A stretch of DNA of 64,000 nt from positions 19,114 through 83,113 of the forward strand of contig NZ_CATMFB010000017.1 of NCBI RefSeq assembly GCF_950066645.1, in the 5' to 3' direction. This DNA is from an uncultured Thalassolituus sp. (GTDB taxonomy: Bacteria; Pseudomonadota; Gammaproteobacteria; Pseudomonadales; Oceanobacteraceae). Numbering within the stretch: the first letter of the stretch is position 1; the number at the start of each line of letters is the position of its first letter. Under the pieces are notes generated by a model. It was given only the letters and a program-made list of their open reading frames with translations, was not told where the DNA came from and made no database searches. The position numbers and the translations under genes were made by a program. Shown here piece after piece: positions 9,813 through 18,709 of this stretch.

Positions 9813-11123
9813 TTGTTCTTTGAACGTCCGGATAGTGGTGGCGAAACCGCAGTACTGGTTCACGTGGATTTCCCGGAAGGGGCAAATCGCGAAGATCTGA
9901 ATGAATTCCGTGAACTGGTCATTTCGGCCGGGGCCGACCCAGTCGGCCTTGTGACCACCAAACGTCCTACCCCTGACGTTAAAACCTTTGTTGGTAAGGG
10001 GAAAGTTGAAGAAATCGGAGACCTGGTGCGTATGAATGACGCCCAGATCGTTATCTTTAATCACGCCCTGTCCCCCAGTCAGCAGCGAAACCTCGAACGC
10101 GAACTCAAGTGTCGTGTGCTCGACCGTACCGGTCTGATTCTCGATATATTTGCGCAACGTGCCCGTACCCATGAAGGTAAACTTCAGGTTGAACTGGCGC
10201 AGCTGCAGTATCAGGCGACCCGGCTTGTACGGGGCTGGACCCACCTTGAGCGTCAGAAGGGTGGTATCGGTATGCGCGGCCCGGGGGAAACCCAGCTCGA
10301 GACCGACCGTCGACTGCTGCGGGAAAGGGTTAAAAGCATCAATGCCCGTCTGGAGAAAGTGCGTGCACAACGCGACCAGAACCGGCGGGCTCGTCAGCGC
10401 TCGGCGGTGCCGACCGTTGCCATCGTGGGTTACACCAACGCAGGCAAATCGACCCTGTTCAATGCGCTCACAGAGTCAGACGTCTATGCCGCTGACCAGC
10501 TGTTTGCAACACTTGACCCGACACTGCGCCGCTTTGATATCGACGATGTGGGCGAAATTGTTCTGGCTGATACGGTAGGGTTTATCCGCCATCTGCCACA
10601 CAAGTTAGTGGAAGCGTTCCGTGCGACTCTGCAGGAAGCCGCAGAAGCTGACCTGCTGATGCACGTTATCGACTGTGCAGCACCCGAACGTGAGATGAAT
10701 ATCGAACAGGTGGAGCTGGTATTAGGCGAAATCGGCGCGGATGAATTGCCAGAGCTGCGGGTCTACAACAAAATAGATCTTCTGGAGCATGGCGAGGCCC
10801 GGATTGACCGCGATGACACCGGACAGCCTGTGGCTGTGTGGTTATCAGCACGTGAACGTAAAGGCTTTGATCTGCTGCAGCAGGCGATGGGTGAACTGTT
10901 GGGCGAAGAGCTGTTCAGTGACGATATTGAACTGCGCCCGGAAGAAGCGCGGCTGCGTGCAATTCTTTACGAATTGGGCGGCATCCGCACTGAAGAGTTC
11001 GCCGATAATGGCAACATGTTGCTTGGCGTAAGAATGCAGTTGCAGGATTTCCGTCGGGCATTGTCCCGTGCGGGCATACGTGAAGAGCGATTTATCGCGC
11101 CGCCAGAAGAACCCTGGCACTGA
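9813..11123 (+). CDS. hflX: Ribosome-splitting GTPase HflX
   Basis: A 436-residue GTPase that splits stalled 70S ribosomes under stress. The N-terminal domain with KTFVGKGKVEEI and the glycine-rich linker GGIGMRGPGETQLE precede the G domain (GYTNAGKSTLFNAL, DTVGFIRHLP, NKID). Translation starts at a TTG: GGAG lies 8 bases upstream, no ATG is near, and the protein then aligns with the usual HflX N-terminus. It follows hfq by 20 bp. Confidence 0.95.
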   Translation: MFFERPDSGGETAVLVHVDFPEGANREDLNEFRELVISAGADPVGLVTTKRPTPDVKTFVGKGKVEEIGDLVRMNDAQIVIFNHALSPSQQRNLERELKCRVLDRTGLILDIFAQRARTHEGKLQVELAQLQYQATRLVRGWTHLERQKGGIGMRGPGETQLETDRRLLRERVKSINARLEKVRAQRDQNRRARQRSAVPTVAIVGYTNAGKSTLFNALTESDVYAADQLFATLDPTLRRFDIDDVGEIVLADTVGFIRHLPHKLVEAFRATLQEAAEADLLMHVIDCAAPEREMNIEQVELVLGEIGADELPELRVYNKIDLLEHGEARIDRDDTGQPVAVWLSARERKGFDLLQQAMGELLGEELFSDDIELRPEEARLRAILYELGGIRTEEFADNGNMLLGVRMQLQDFRRALSRAGIREERFIAPPEEPWH

Positions 11124-11127
11124 AGAA

Positions 11128-11148
11128 GCCCCGGAAAGTGGCCGGGGC
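11128..11148. other. Hairpin between hflX and hflK
   Basis: GCCCCGG and CCGGGGC flank a 7-base loop. There is no T-run, so it may be an RNA-stability or attenuating hairpin rather than a full terminator. Confidence 0.45.
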
Positions 11149-11209
11149 GCAGAAATCCGTTATCATTACTATTCTGACTAAACCCGGCACACACTGACTG
11201 GAGTGAACT

Positions 11210-12373
11210 ATGGCCTGGAACGAGCCTGGTGGCAAAGGCAATCCCAAAGATCCCTGGGGCAACAGGGGCAACAATAATGGTGGGAATCAGCCGCCGGATC
11301 TGGATGAAGTCATCCGTAAACTGACCGACAAATTTAACCGTCTGTTGGGTGGAAAGCCCGGCAATGGCAATAACGGTGGTGACGAGGGAAGCATCGTTGG
11401 CTTCCTGATTGTTGCTGCAGTGATTGCTGTCGTCCTCTTTGTGATGAACGCTTTCTATACCCTGGATACCCAGGAACGCGGTGTTGTATTACAGACCGGT
11501 AAGTTCGACCGTATTGAAGGCGAAGGTCTGCACATGAAAATTCCGGTGATTGAAGAAGTCATCATCGTGAATACTACCCGTGTCCGTGAAGCAGAAATCC
11601 GCGAAAGCATGCTGACCGAAGACGAGAATATCGTCGACGTAAAACTGAACGTTCAGTACCGGGTAACTGACCCTGCGGCGTTTGCGCTGCGTGTCGAAAA
11701 CCCTGAACTGACACTGATGGATGCCGCTGAAAGTGCGCTTCGTCATGAAGTCGGTTCGACCGCAATGGACCCGATTCTGACGACTGGCCGTGCTGTTCTG
11801 GCGGATGCCGTGAAGATCCGTTTGCAGGATTACCTCGACCGTTACGAAACCGGTATCACTCTGACAAACGTCAACATTAAAGACGCAACACCGCCAGCGG
11901 CAGTGAAAGAAGCGTTCGATGACGTTCAGCGTGCCAAACAGGATAAAGAGCGCACTATTAACGATGCTGAAGCCTACGCCAACTCGGTCGTGCCGGAAGC
12001 TCGTGGTCGTGCACAACGTCAGCTTGAAGAAGCCCGCGCTTACAAAGAGCGTGTGATCGCCCGCGCACAGGGTGAAGCAGACCGCTTCTCAGCACTCCTG
12101 TCTGAATACAAAAAGGCACCACTGGTCACCCGTGAACGTCTTTATATTGACGCCGTTACCCAGGTATACACCACGAGCAGTAAAGTTCTGGTGGATGTTG
12201 AAGGGGGTAACAACATGATGTACCTGCCACTGGATAAACTGATGCAGCCTGTGCAGGCCGCTGCCCGTGAATCAGGTATGACTAACTCTGATATTTCCCG
12301 TCTGACAGATCAGGTTGTTAATGAGCTGCGTGCCCGTCAGAACAGCACAAGCGTCCGCAGGGAGGGTCGTTAA
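11210..12373 (+). CDS. hflK: FtsH protease modulator HflK
   Basis: A 387-residue SPFH/band-7 inner-membrane protein that with HflC forms the large cage around FtsH. The N-terminal 60 residues are Gly/Asn/Pro-rich, then one membrane helix (about 62-80), the SPFH domain, and a long charged coiled coil rich in E/A/R (about 240-300). A Shine-Dalgarno (GGAG) precedes the ATG. The stop overlaps the hflC ATG (TAATG), so the two subunits are translationally coupled. Confidence 0.96.
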   Translation: MAWNEPGGKGNPKDPWGNRGNNNGGNQPPDLDEVIRKLTDKFNRLLGGKPGNGNNGGDEGSIVGFLIVAAVIAVVLFVMNAFYTLDTQERGVVLQTGKFDRIEGEGLHMKIPVIEEVIIVNTTRVREAEIRESMLTEDENIVDVKLNVQYRVTDPAAFALRVENPELTLMDAAESALRHEVGSTAMDPILTTGRAVLADAVKIRLQDYLDRYETGITLTNVNIKDATPPAAVKEAFDDVQRAKQDKERTINDAEAYANSVVPEARGRAQRQLEEARAYKERVIARAQGEADRFSALLSEYKKAPLVTRERLYIDAVTQVYTTSSKVLVDVEGGNNMMYLPLDKLMQPVQAAARESGMTNSDISRLTDQVVNELRARQNSTSVRREGR

Positions 12374-13242
12374 TGTCTACGAAAGCTTTTTCATCGTTGA
12401 TTGTCATCGCCCTGGTGGTGCTGATTGGTAGTCAGAGTTTCTACATCGTTAAAGAAACTGAACGTGCGATCAAACTCCAGTTTGGTGAACTGATCGATGC
12501 CGACGTTGAACCCGGTATCGACTTTAAAGTCCCGTTTGTGGATGTGATCAAACGCTTTGATGCCCGCGTTCTGACGCTGGATACTCAGCCTTCGCGATTC
12601 CTGACATCGGGTAAAAAATACGTGATTGTTGATTCGTATGCGAAGTGGCGCATTAAAGATGTGCGTGCTTACTACGAAGCGTCATCCGGTGACCGTACCC
12701 GCGCAACCGCACTTCTGGAAAACCTTGTGAACAAAGGACTGCGTGACGAGATTGCCGCGCGTACTCTGCACGAAGTGGTTTCTGGTGAGCGTGACCAGCT
12801 GATGACTCAGCTGACGGCGTCACTTAACCTCGAAACTCAGAAAGAGCTGGGTATCGAAGTTCTGGACGTGCGCGTAAAAGCGATCGACCTGCCAGACGAA
12901 CTCAGTCAGTCGGTGTACAACCGTATGTCTGCAGAGCGTAGCCGGGAAGCCCGTGAACACCGCTCACAGGGTAAAGAGCTGGCTGAAGGTATCGAAGCAG
13001 ATGCTGAGCGTCAGCGCACGGTGATCGAGGCAGAAGCTTACCGCGAAGCTGAGCAGATCAAGGGTGAAGGGGATGCAGAGTCGTCACGCATTTACGCAAA
13101 AGCGTACAGTGCTGACCCTGAGTTCTACTCATTTACCCGTAGCCTCAAGGCCTACACCGAAACCTTCCAGGGCAATGATGTCCTGCTGCTTGATCCTAAA
13201 AGCGACTTCTTCCGTTATCTGAACGACGCTAAGGGCAAGTAA
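12373..13242 (+). CDS. hflC: FtsH protease modulator HflC
   Basis: A 289-residue partner of HflK. It has an N-terminal membrane helix (about 5-23), then an SPFH domain starting VKETERAIKLQFG, and a coiled coil with REAREHRSQGKELAEG. It ends in the usual LLLDPKSDFFRYL motif. Its start overlaps the hflK stop by one base. Confidence 0.96.
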   Translation: MSTKAFSSLIVIALVVLIGSQSFYIVKETERAIKLQFGELIDADVEPGIDFKVPFVDVIKRFDARVLTLDTQPSRFLTSGKKYVIVDSYAKWRIKDVRAYYEASSGDRTRATALLENLVNKGLRDEIAARTLHEVVSGERDQLMTQLTASLNLETQKELGIEVLDVRVKAIDLPDELSQSVYNRMSAERSREAREHRSQGKELAEGIEADAERQRTVIEAEAYREAEQIKGEGDAESSRIYAKAYSADPEFYSFTRSLKAYTETFQGNDVLLLDPKSDFFRYLNDAKGK

Positions 13243-13271
13243 TTACCTGACTGGCCGGTCAGGCAGGGGAG

Positions 13272-13294
13272 AACGCAGGCAATGAGCCTGCGTT
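13272..13294. other. Hairpin after hflC
   Basis: A perfect 9-bp stem (AACGCAGGC/GCCTGCGTT) with a 5-base loop and no T-run, 30 bp after the hflC stop. It may protect the hflKC mRNA end. Confidence 0.5.
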
Positions 13295-13320
13295 AAACCA
13301 TGTTCATCGCCGGCCAGCTT

Positions 13321-13329
13321 TGGTAGAAT
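13321..13329 (+). promoter_or_regulatory. Extended -10 promoter candidate for yjeT-hisZ-purA
   Basis: TGG-TAGAAT fits an extended -10 element (TGn before the hexamer). The -35 position (TGTTCA, 17-bp spacing) is weak. Transcription would begin about 6-7 bases downstream, right at the hairpin of 13335-13360. Confidence 0.4.
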
Positions 13330-13334
13330 CCCGC

Positions 13335-13360
13335 AACCGGGCCGGTCGCCCGGTTTTTTT
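13335..13360 (+). terminator. Intrinsic terminator after hflKC, or attenuator before yjeT
   Basis: AACCGGGC and GCCCGGTT around a 5-base loop, followed directly by five further Ts. It lies only 27 bp before the yjeT start and just after a possible promoter, so it could end hflKC transcripts or attenuate yjeT-hisZ-purA. Confidence 0.75.
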
Positions 13361-13386
13361 GTGCAGTTTTTCGACAGGAACATACC

Positions 13387-13587
13387 TTGTCTCAGGACCT
13401 CTGGACCGAGCTGGCGCTGGCTGTTGCTCTGGTTTTTATCATTGAGGGGATACTTCCTTTCCTGAACCCCGGACGCTGGCGGCGACTGGTGGGACAACTG
13501 GCACGCACAGACGACCGGACTATGAGACTCACCGGCTTGGCCAGCATGTTGTTCGGCCTCGCCCTGTTATATCTGATCAAACACTGA
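13387..13587 (+). CDS. yjeT: DUF2065 small membrane protein (YjeT-like)
   Basis: A 66-residue protein with two hydrophobic helices (about 8-22 and 48-63) around a basic loop (PGRWRRLVGQL). This is the DUF2065 family, whose E. coli member also sits between hflC and purA; its function is unknown. It starts at a TTG preceded by ACAGGAA; no nearby ATG gives the conserved N-terminus. Confidence 0.85.
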   Translation: MSQDLWTELALAVALVFIIEGILPFLNPGRWRRLVGQLARTDDRTMRLTGLASMLFGLALLYLIKH

Positions 13588-13597
13588 AGGCTGGAAT

Positions 13598-14764
13598 ATG
13601 ACTGGAGCTGACCGCTGGCTGTTGCCTGATGGTATTGACGAAATTCTGCCGCCGCAGGCGCGCCGTATTGAGCAACTGCGCCGTCATCTTCTCGATTATC
13701 TGGATGCCTGTGGCTATGACTTCGTCATTCCACCTGCACTGGAATATCTTGATTCACTGCTTACCGGCACAGGCAAAGATCTGAACCTGCGTACCTTCAA
13801 GGTCACTGACCAGCTTTCAGGCCGCATGATGGGTCTGAGTGCTGATACAACGCCGCAGGTTGCCCGCATTGATGCACACAGCCTGGCACCGGAAGGCATC
13901 AGCCGTCTGAGCTACTGCCGCACTGTGTTCCACGCCAAGTCTGGCTCTCTGCTGGCGAGTCGTACCCCGACTCAGATTGGCGCAGAGCTGTATGGTGAAG
14001 CCGGCATCGAAGCCGACGTCGAAATCATCAGTGTGATGCTCAGCCTGCTGCAACAGGCAGGTCTTGAGAACGTTCACCTTGATCTCGGTAACGTAGGCGT
14101 TTTCCGTGCATTGGCCAGGGTCGCTGGTCTGACCGATGCTCAGCAGACAGAATTGTTTGATCTGCTGAAACTGAAATGCGCTACCGACACTCAGGCCTGG
14201 GTGGCGCGTGAACTGAATGATGCCCGTCTGGTAGAAGCCTTTTCTGTGCTGGCCGGGCTTCAGGGCAGTGCAGAGTCGCTGGCGGGTGCGTTTGATCGCC
14301 TGCAGGCTCTGGTGCCGGAAACTGCGGAAGAAATTGGTCACATCCGCAGCGTTGCTGAGCGACTTGCAAAGCGCTTCCCGGCGACCTCTATGATGTGTGA
14401 TCTGACTGAGCTGCGTGGTTACGACTACCACACAGGTCTGGTCTTTGCTGCCTATGTACCCGGCTATGGAGATGCTGTGGCACAGGGTGGTCGTTACGAT
14501 GAAACCGGTGCAGACTTCGGACGTGCGCGTCCTGCGACCGGTTTCAGTGCCGATCTGAAAGTACTGGCGCGCCTGGGAAGGCGGACGGAGTCAGTCAAGC
14601 AGACGGTCGCTGCTCCCAGCTCCGATGACCCGGCGCTGTGGCAGGCTATCCAGCAGTGCAGAAGTCAGGGAATGCGCGTGCTGGTGCAACTGAATGGCGA
14701 TGCGGTCGAATGCGACCAGCGCCTGCAACTTCTGGACGGCAAGTGGCAACTGGTTAACGCCTGA
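13598..14764 (+). CDS. hisZ: ATP phosphoribosyltransferase regulatory subunit HisZ
   Basis: A 388-residue class II aminoacyl-tRNA-synthetase-like protein resembling HisRS. It has no tRNA-charging role and instead activates short-form HisG, the first enzyme of histidine synthesis. The start (RWLLPDGIDEILPPQA), YEFVIPPxLEY-like motif 1, and RGYDYHTGLVF near the end are characteristic. Its presence predicts a short HisG elsewhere in the genome. The hisZ-purA pairing is standard in Pseudomonas-like genomes. Confidence 0.94.
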   Translation: MTGADRWLLPDGIDEILPPQARRIEQLRRHLLDYLDACGYDFVIPPALEYLDSLLTGTGKDLNLRTFKVTDQLSGRMMGLSADTTPQVARIDAHSLAPEGISRLSYCRTVFHAKSGSLLASRTPTQIGAELYGEAGIEADVEIISVMLSLLQQAGLENVHLDLGNVGVFRALARVAGLTDAQQTELFDLLKLKCATDTQAWVARELNDARLVEAFSVLAGLQGSAESLAGAFDRLQALVPETAEEIGHIRSVAERLAKRFPATSMMCDLTELRGYDYHTGLVFAAYVPGYGDAVAQGGRYDETGADFGRARPATGFSADLKVLARLGRRTESVKQTVAAPSSDDPALWQAIQQCRSQGMRVLVQLNGDAVECDQRLQLLDGKWQLVNA

Positions 14765-14819
14765 AGAACTAAAGCCGATAACAGGCCTTGTTTGCTCAGA
14801 GTGAACTGGCCTTAACTAA

Positions 14820-16133
<1,314 letters not shown>

Positions 16134-16152
16134 TTATTCAGAAGTGTCAGAA

Positions 16153-16175
16153 AACCCGCTCCGGCGGGTTTTTTT
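16153..16175 (+). terminator. Intrinsic terminator of purA
   Basis: AACCCGC-TCCG-GCGGGTT followed by further Ts, 20 bp after the purA stop. Confidence 0.92.
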
Positions 16176-16333
16176 ATGCCTGTCATTAATGACGATAAAT
16201 TGACCATTGGCTATTTCATGGCCTTAATGAAAAAGTATTCCGGACGCTCTGCGTCAGTGCTTTGGCAAGCTTTTGCCACCTTTTCTGAGTGGCGTAAAAC
16301 CTCTTATCTCTTTCTGAATTTTAATTAATAACA

Positions 16334-16387
16334 AAGTACCAGTTGTTGAGGATAAATTCGGTCATTTGTCCTATTTATCTGGTACTT
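16334..16387. repeat. Long imperfect inverted repeat in the purA-thioesterase gap
   Basis: The 370 bp between the purA terminator and the thioesterase gene is AT-rich and has no convincing ORF. The only structure seen is a nested palindrome: AAGTACCAG (16334-16342) with CTGGTACTT (16379-16387) outside, and GGATAAAT with ATTTGTCC inside, separated by 7-base symmetric internal loops and closed by a 6-base loop. It could be an operator pair, a structured leader or a relic of a mobile palindrome. Confidence 0.5.
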
Positions 16388-16545
16388 ATTTATTATATTT
16401 GCCTGATTATTCCTCACTGGTGGTGTTTGGGCACACTCGTTGCTCCTATACATGTGTCAGCGACTGGCTGGCAAAGCGTTGGGCGTATGGCAGTCGGGGC
16501 TTACTGGCCACTGCCTGAATTTATGAACAGTAGAGGAATGAAATC

Positions 16546-17004
16546 ATGCTGGATCTGTATGACTACCCTGTTGTCGTTGAGTTGCCTGTCTCCTGGGGCG
16601 AGATGGATTCATTTCAACATGTGAATAACGCGGTGTATTTCCGCTATTTCGAGAGTGCCCGGGTGAAATATGTGGAGAGCATCCGCATCGAGGAGTTTAT
16701 GAAGTCCACAGGAATGGGACCGATTCTCTCAGGTACATCGGCTAAGTTTTATGCTCCTCTGAAATATCCTGACACCATCAGTGTTGGCATCAAGAGTGTG
16801 AAGCTGGAATCCGGTCGTATTCATCAGGAATACGGCGTCTGGAGCCACGAGACCTCCCGCCTGGTGGCGAAAGGTGAAAGCACTATGGTGTTCTTCGATT
16901 ATAAGAAAGGTTGCCCTTGCGATATCCCTGAAGGGTTGCGCGAGAATATCCTGAAGCTGGAGCCCTATCTGGCCGAGGATAATAAAGTCACCGAGCAGGC
17001 CTGA
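16546..17004 (+). CDS. Acyl-CoA thioesterase, hotdog fold (YbgC/4HBT family)
   Basis: A 152-residue hotdog-fold protein. The motif SWGEMDSFQHVNNAVYFRYFE has the 4HBT catalytic Asp and the HVNN helix start typical of YbgC/FadM-like acyl-CoA thioesterases. It probably hydrolyses acyl-CoA in the cytoplasm; chain-length preference cannot be read. GAGGAATG gives a good ribosome site before the ATG. Monocistronic, with a strong terminator. Confidence 0.88.
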   Translation: MLDLYDYPVVVELPVSWGEMDSFQHVNNAVYFRYFESARVKYVESIRIEEFMKSTGMGPILSGTSAKFYAPLKYPDTISVGIKSVKLESGRIHQEYGVWSHETSRLVAKGESTMVFFDYKKGCPCDIPEGLRENILKLEPYLAEDNKVTEQA

Positions 17005-17027
17005 AGGCGCAGGGGTGATGTATCAGC

Positions 17028-17081
17028 CGGATAACCGCAGCCCTTTCTCTCTGAAAAGGCTGCGGTATCCGGTTATTTTTT
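17028..17081 (+). terminator. Intrinsic terminator of the thioesterase gene
   Basis: CCGGATA-A-CCGCAGCC pairs with GGCTGCGG-TATCCGG (15 bp with one bulged base), followed by TTATTTTTT. The T-run lies inside the last codons of the convergent nitrilase gene. Confidence 0.85.
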
Positions 17082-18596
17082 CACGATGATGTCGTAAAGA
17101 TCTTTGCGACGGTCTTTCAGGTTGCGGACAGAGCCTTCGTTGTGAAGAATCCGCAGTTTGTCCATATCCAGATCTGAAAACAGCAGCATTTCGGTATTGG
17201 CTGTCGCCTCTGACAGTACGGCATCGTGTGGGAACGGGAAGTCAGATGGTGTCAGCACGGCTGACTGGCTGTACTGAACATCCAGGCTTTCCACCTCTGG
17301 CAGGTTACCCACACTGCCGGCGATGACGACATAGCACTCATTCTCAATGGCTCTGGCCTGGGCGCAGTGGCGGACACGCAGGTAACTGTTCTTAGTGTCT
17401 GTCCAGAAGGGTACAAACAGAATTTCCATACCCTGCTCCGACATGATGCGGCCCAGCTCCGGGAATTCAACGTCGTAGCAGATCAGAATGCCGACACGAC
17501 CCGCGTCGGTTTCGAATACCTGAAGCTGGTTTCCGCCACGGATTACCCAGTCGTTTTTCTCGTGAGGGGTAATGTGAATCTTGCGCTGTTCGTCGACTTT
17601 ACCACTGCGATGACAGAGATAAGATACGTTATAGATCGTCCCGTCTTCGTTGATCGGCATCGAACCGGTAATAATATTGGCGTTGTATTCGACCGCCATA
17701 CGGGACATGGCATCGCGGATTTCGTCGGTAAAACCAGCCAGAAAACGAATTGCTTCAGTCTGAGATGTTTCCGGGCAGAGGCCCATCAGAGGCGCGTTAA
17801 AGAATTCGGGAAAGACGATAAAGTCACACTGATAATCGGACACAGTATCAACGAAATATTCGACCTGCTTGAGCAGTTCTTCCAGTGAGCTTACCAGACG
17901 CATCTGCCACTGTACGGCGCCGACACGTACCGTAGTTTTACGGGACAGAAGCACGGTATCTGTCGGCTCATACAGAATGTTGCTCCATTCGAGCAGCGTT
18001 GCGTAACCCACCGACGCAGAATCTTCAGGCAGGTACTTACGTAACAGACGCTTTACCTGAAAATCGTTGGAAAGCTGGAACGACAGAATGGGGTCATAAA
18101 TTTCTTTCGTATCCACTTTCTGGATGTAGTCCATGGGGGACATTTCATCCTGATAGTTGTGGTAACTGGGAATACGACCACCGGCCAGAATGGCCTGAAA
18201 ATTATACTGACGGCAGAGTTCTTTACGGGCATCGTAAAGACGGCGGCCGATACGCATACCGCGGTGTGATTTTTTAATAACGACATCAAGCCCGTAGAGC
18301 GCATCGCCCTCGGGGTCGTTCGATACTACGTCGTTACTGTCGACAATGTCTTCGTAAGTATGCGGATTGGAAAAACGCTGGTAATCGACCTGAACAGACA
18401 GGGCGATCCCGACCAGCGCGTCGCCATCAATGACACCGATCTGACCTTCCGGAAACTCATCAATAAGACGCTGAATAGTATGCTGTGGCCAGGCGCCGCC
18501 GAGTTCAGGGTAGGCCTCATCCATCAGTATCTTGATCTGGTCGTACTGAACCAGTGAGAGATTACATAATTCAAGGTGAAGGCGTTCGGATGCCAT
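17073..18596 (-). CDS. GNAT acetyltransferase / carbon-nitrogen hydrolase fusion
   Basis: A 507-residue two-domain protein. Residues about 8-205 form a GNAT-like domain (VIKKSHRGMRIGRRLYDARKEL is the acetyl-CoA loop). Residues about 225-490 form a nitrilase-superfamily amidohydrolase with the Glu-Lys-Cys triad in FPEFFN (Glu), HITPHEKNDW (Lys region) and GILICYDVEFPELGR (Cys). The fusion is a recognised but poorly characterised family; the substrate is unknown. It stands alone, convergent with the thioesterase. Confidence 0.9.
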   Translation of the reverse strand: MASERLHLELCNLSLVQYDQIKILMDEAYPELGGAWPQHTIQRLIDEFPEGQIGVIDGDALVGIALSVQVDYQRFSNPHTYEDIVDSNDVVSNDPEGDALYGLDVVIKKSHRGMRIGRRLYDARKELCRQYNFQAILAGGRIPSYHNYQDEMSPMDYIQKVDTKEIYDPILSFQLSNDFQVKRLLRKYLPEDSASVGYATLLEWSNILYEPTDTVLLSRKTTVRVGAVQWQMRLVSSLEELLKQVEYFVDTVSDYQCDFIVFPEFFNAPLMGLCPETSQTEAIRFLAGFTDEIRDAMSRMAVEYNANIITGSMPINEDGTIYNVSYLCHRSGKVDEQRKIHITPHEKNDWVIRGGNQLQVFETDAGRVGILICYDVEFPELGRIMSEQGMEILFVPFWTDTKNSYLRVRHCAQARAIENECYVVIAGSVGNLPEVESLDVQYSQSAVLTPSDFPFPHDAVLSEATANTEMLLFSDLDMDKLRILHNEGSVRNLKDRRKDLYDIIVKK

Positions 18597-18676
18597 GTGA
18601 TTACTTCTCTGTCTGCTAAGGCGGGTAAGACCGCTAATTTAGCAGGAATATCCGCCTGTTGAACAGACAGGAAGCC

Positions 18677-18696
18677 GGAGCCCGGCGGCGGGCTCC
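18677..18696. other. Perfect hairpin after the polyphosphate-type operon
   Basis: GGAGCCCG-GCGG-CGGGCTCC lies in the 113 bp between the start of the nitrilase fusion and the end of the Cthe_2159-type gene. It has no T-run; it probably marks the 3' end of the minus-strand operon above it. Confidence 0.5.
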
Positions 18697-18709
18697 TCAG
18701 GCACAGGAG

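Noticed and set aside
16343..16624. 93-codon ORF on the plus strand before the thioesterase
   Set aside because: It overlaps the thioesterase gene in another frame, covers the palindrome and has no ribosome site.
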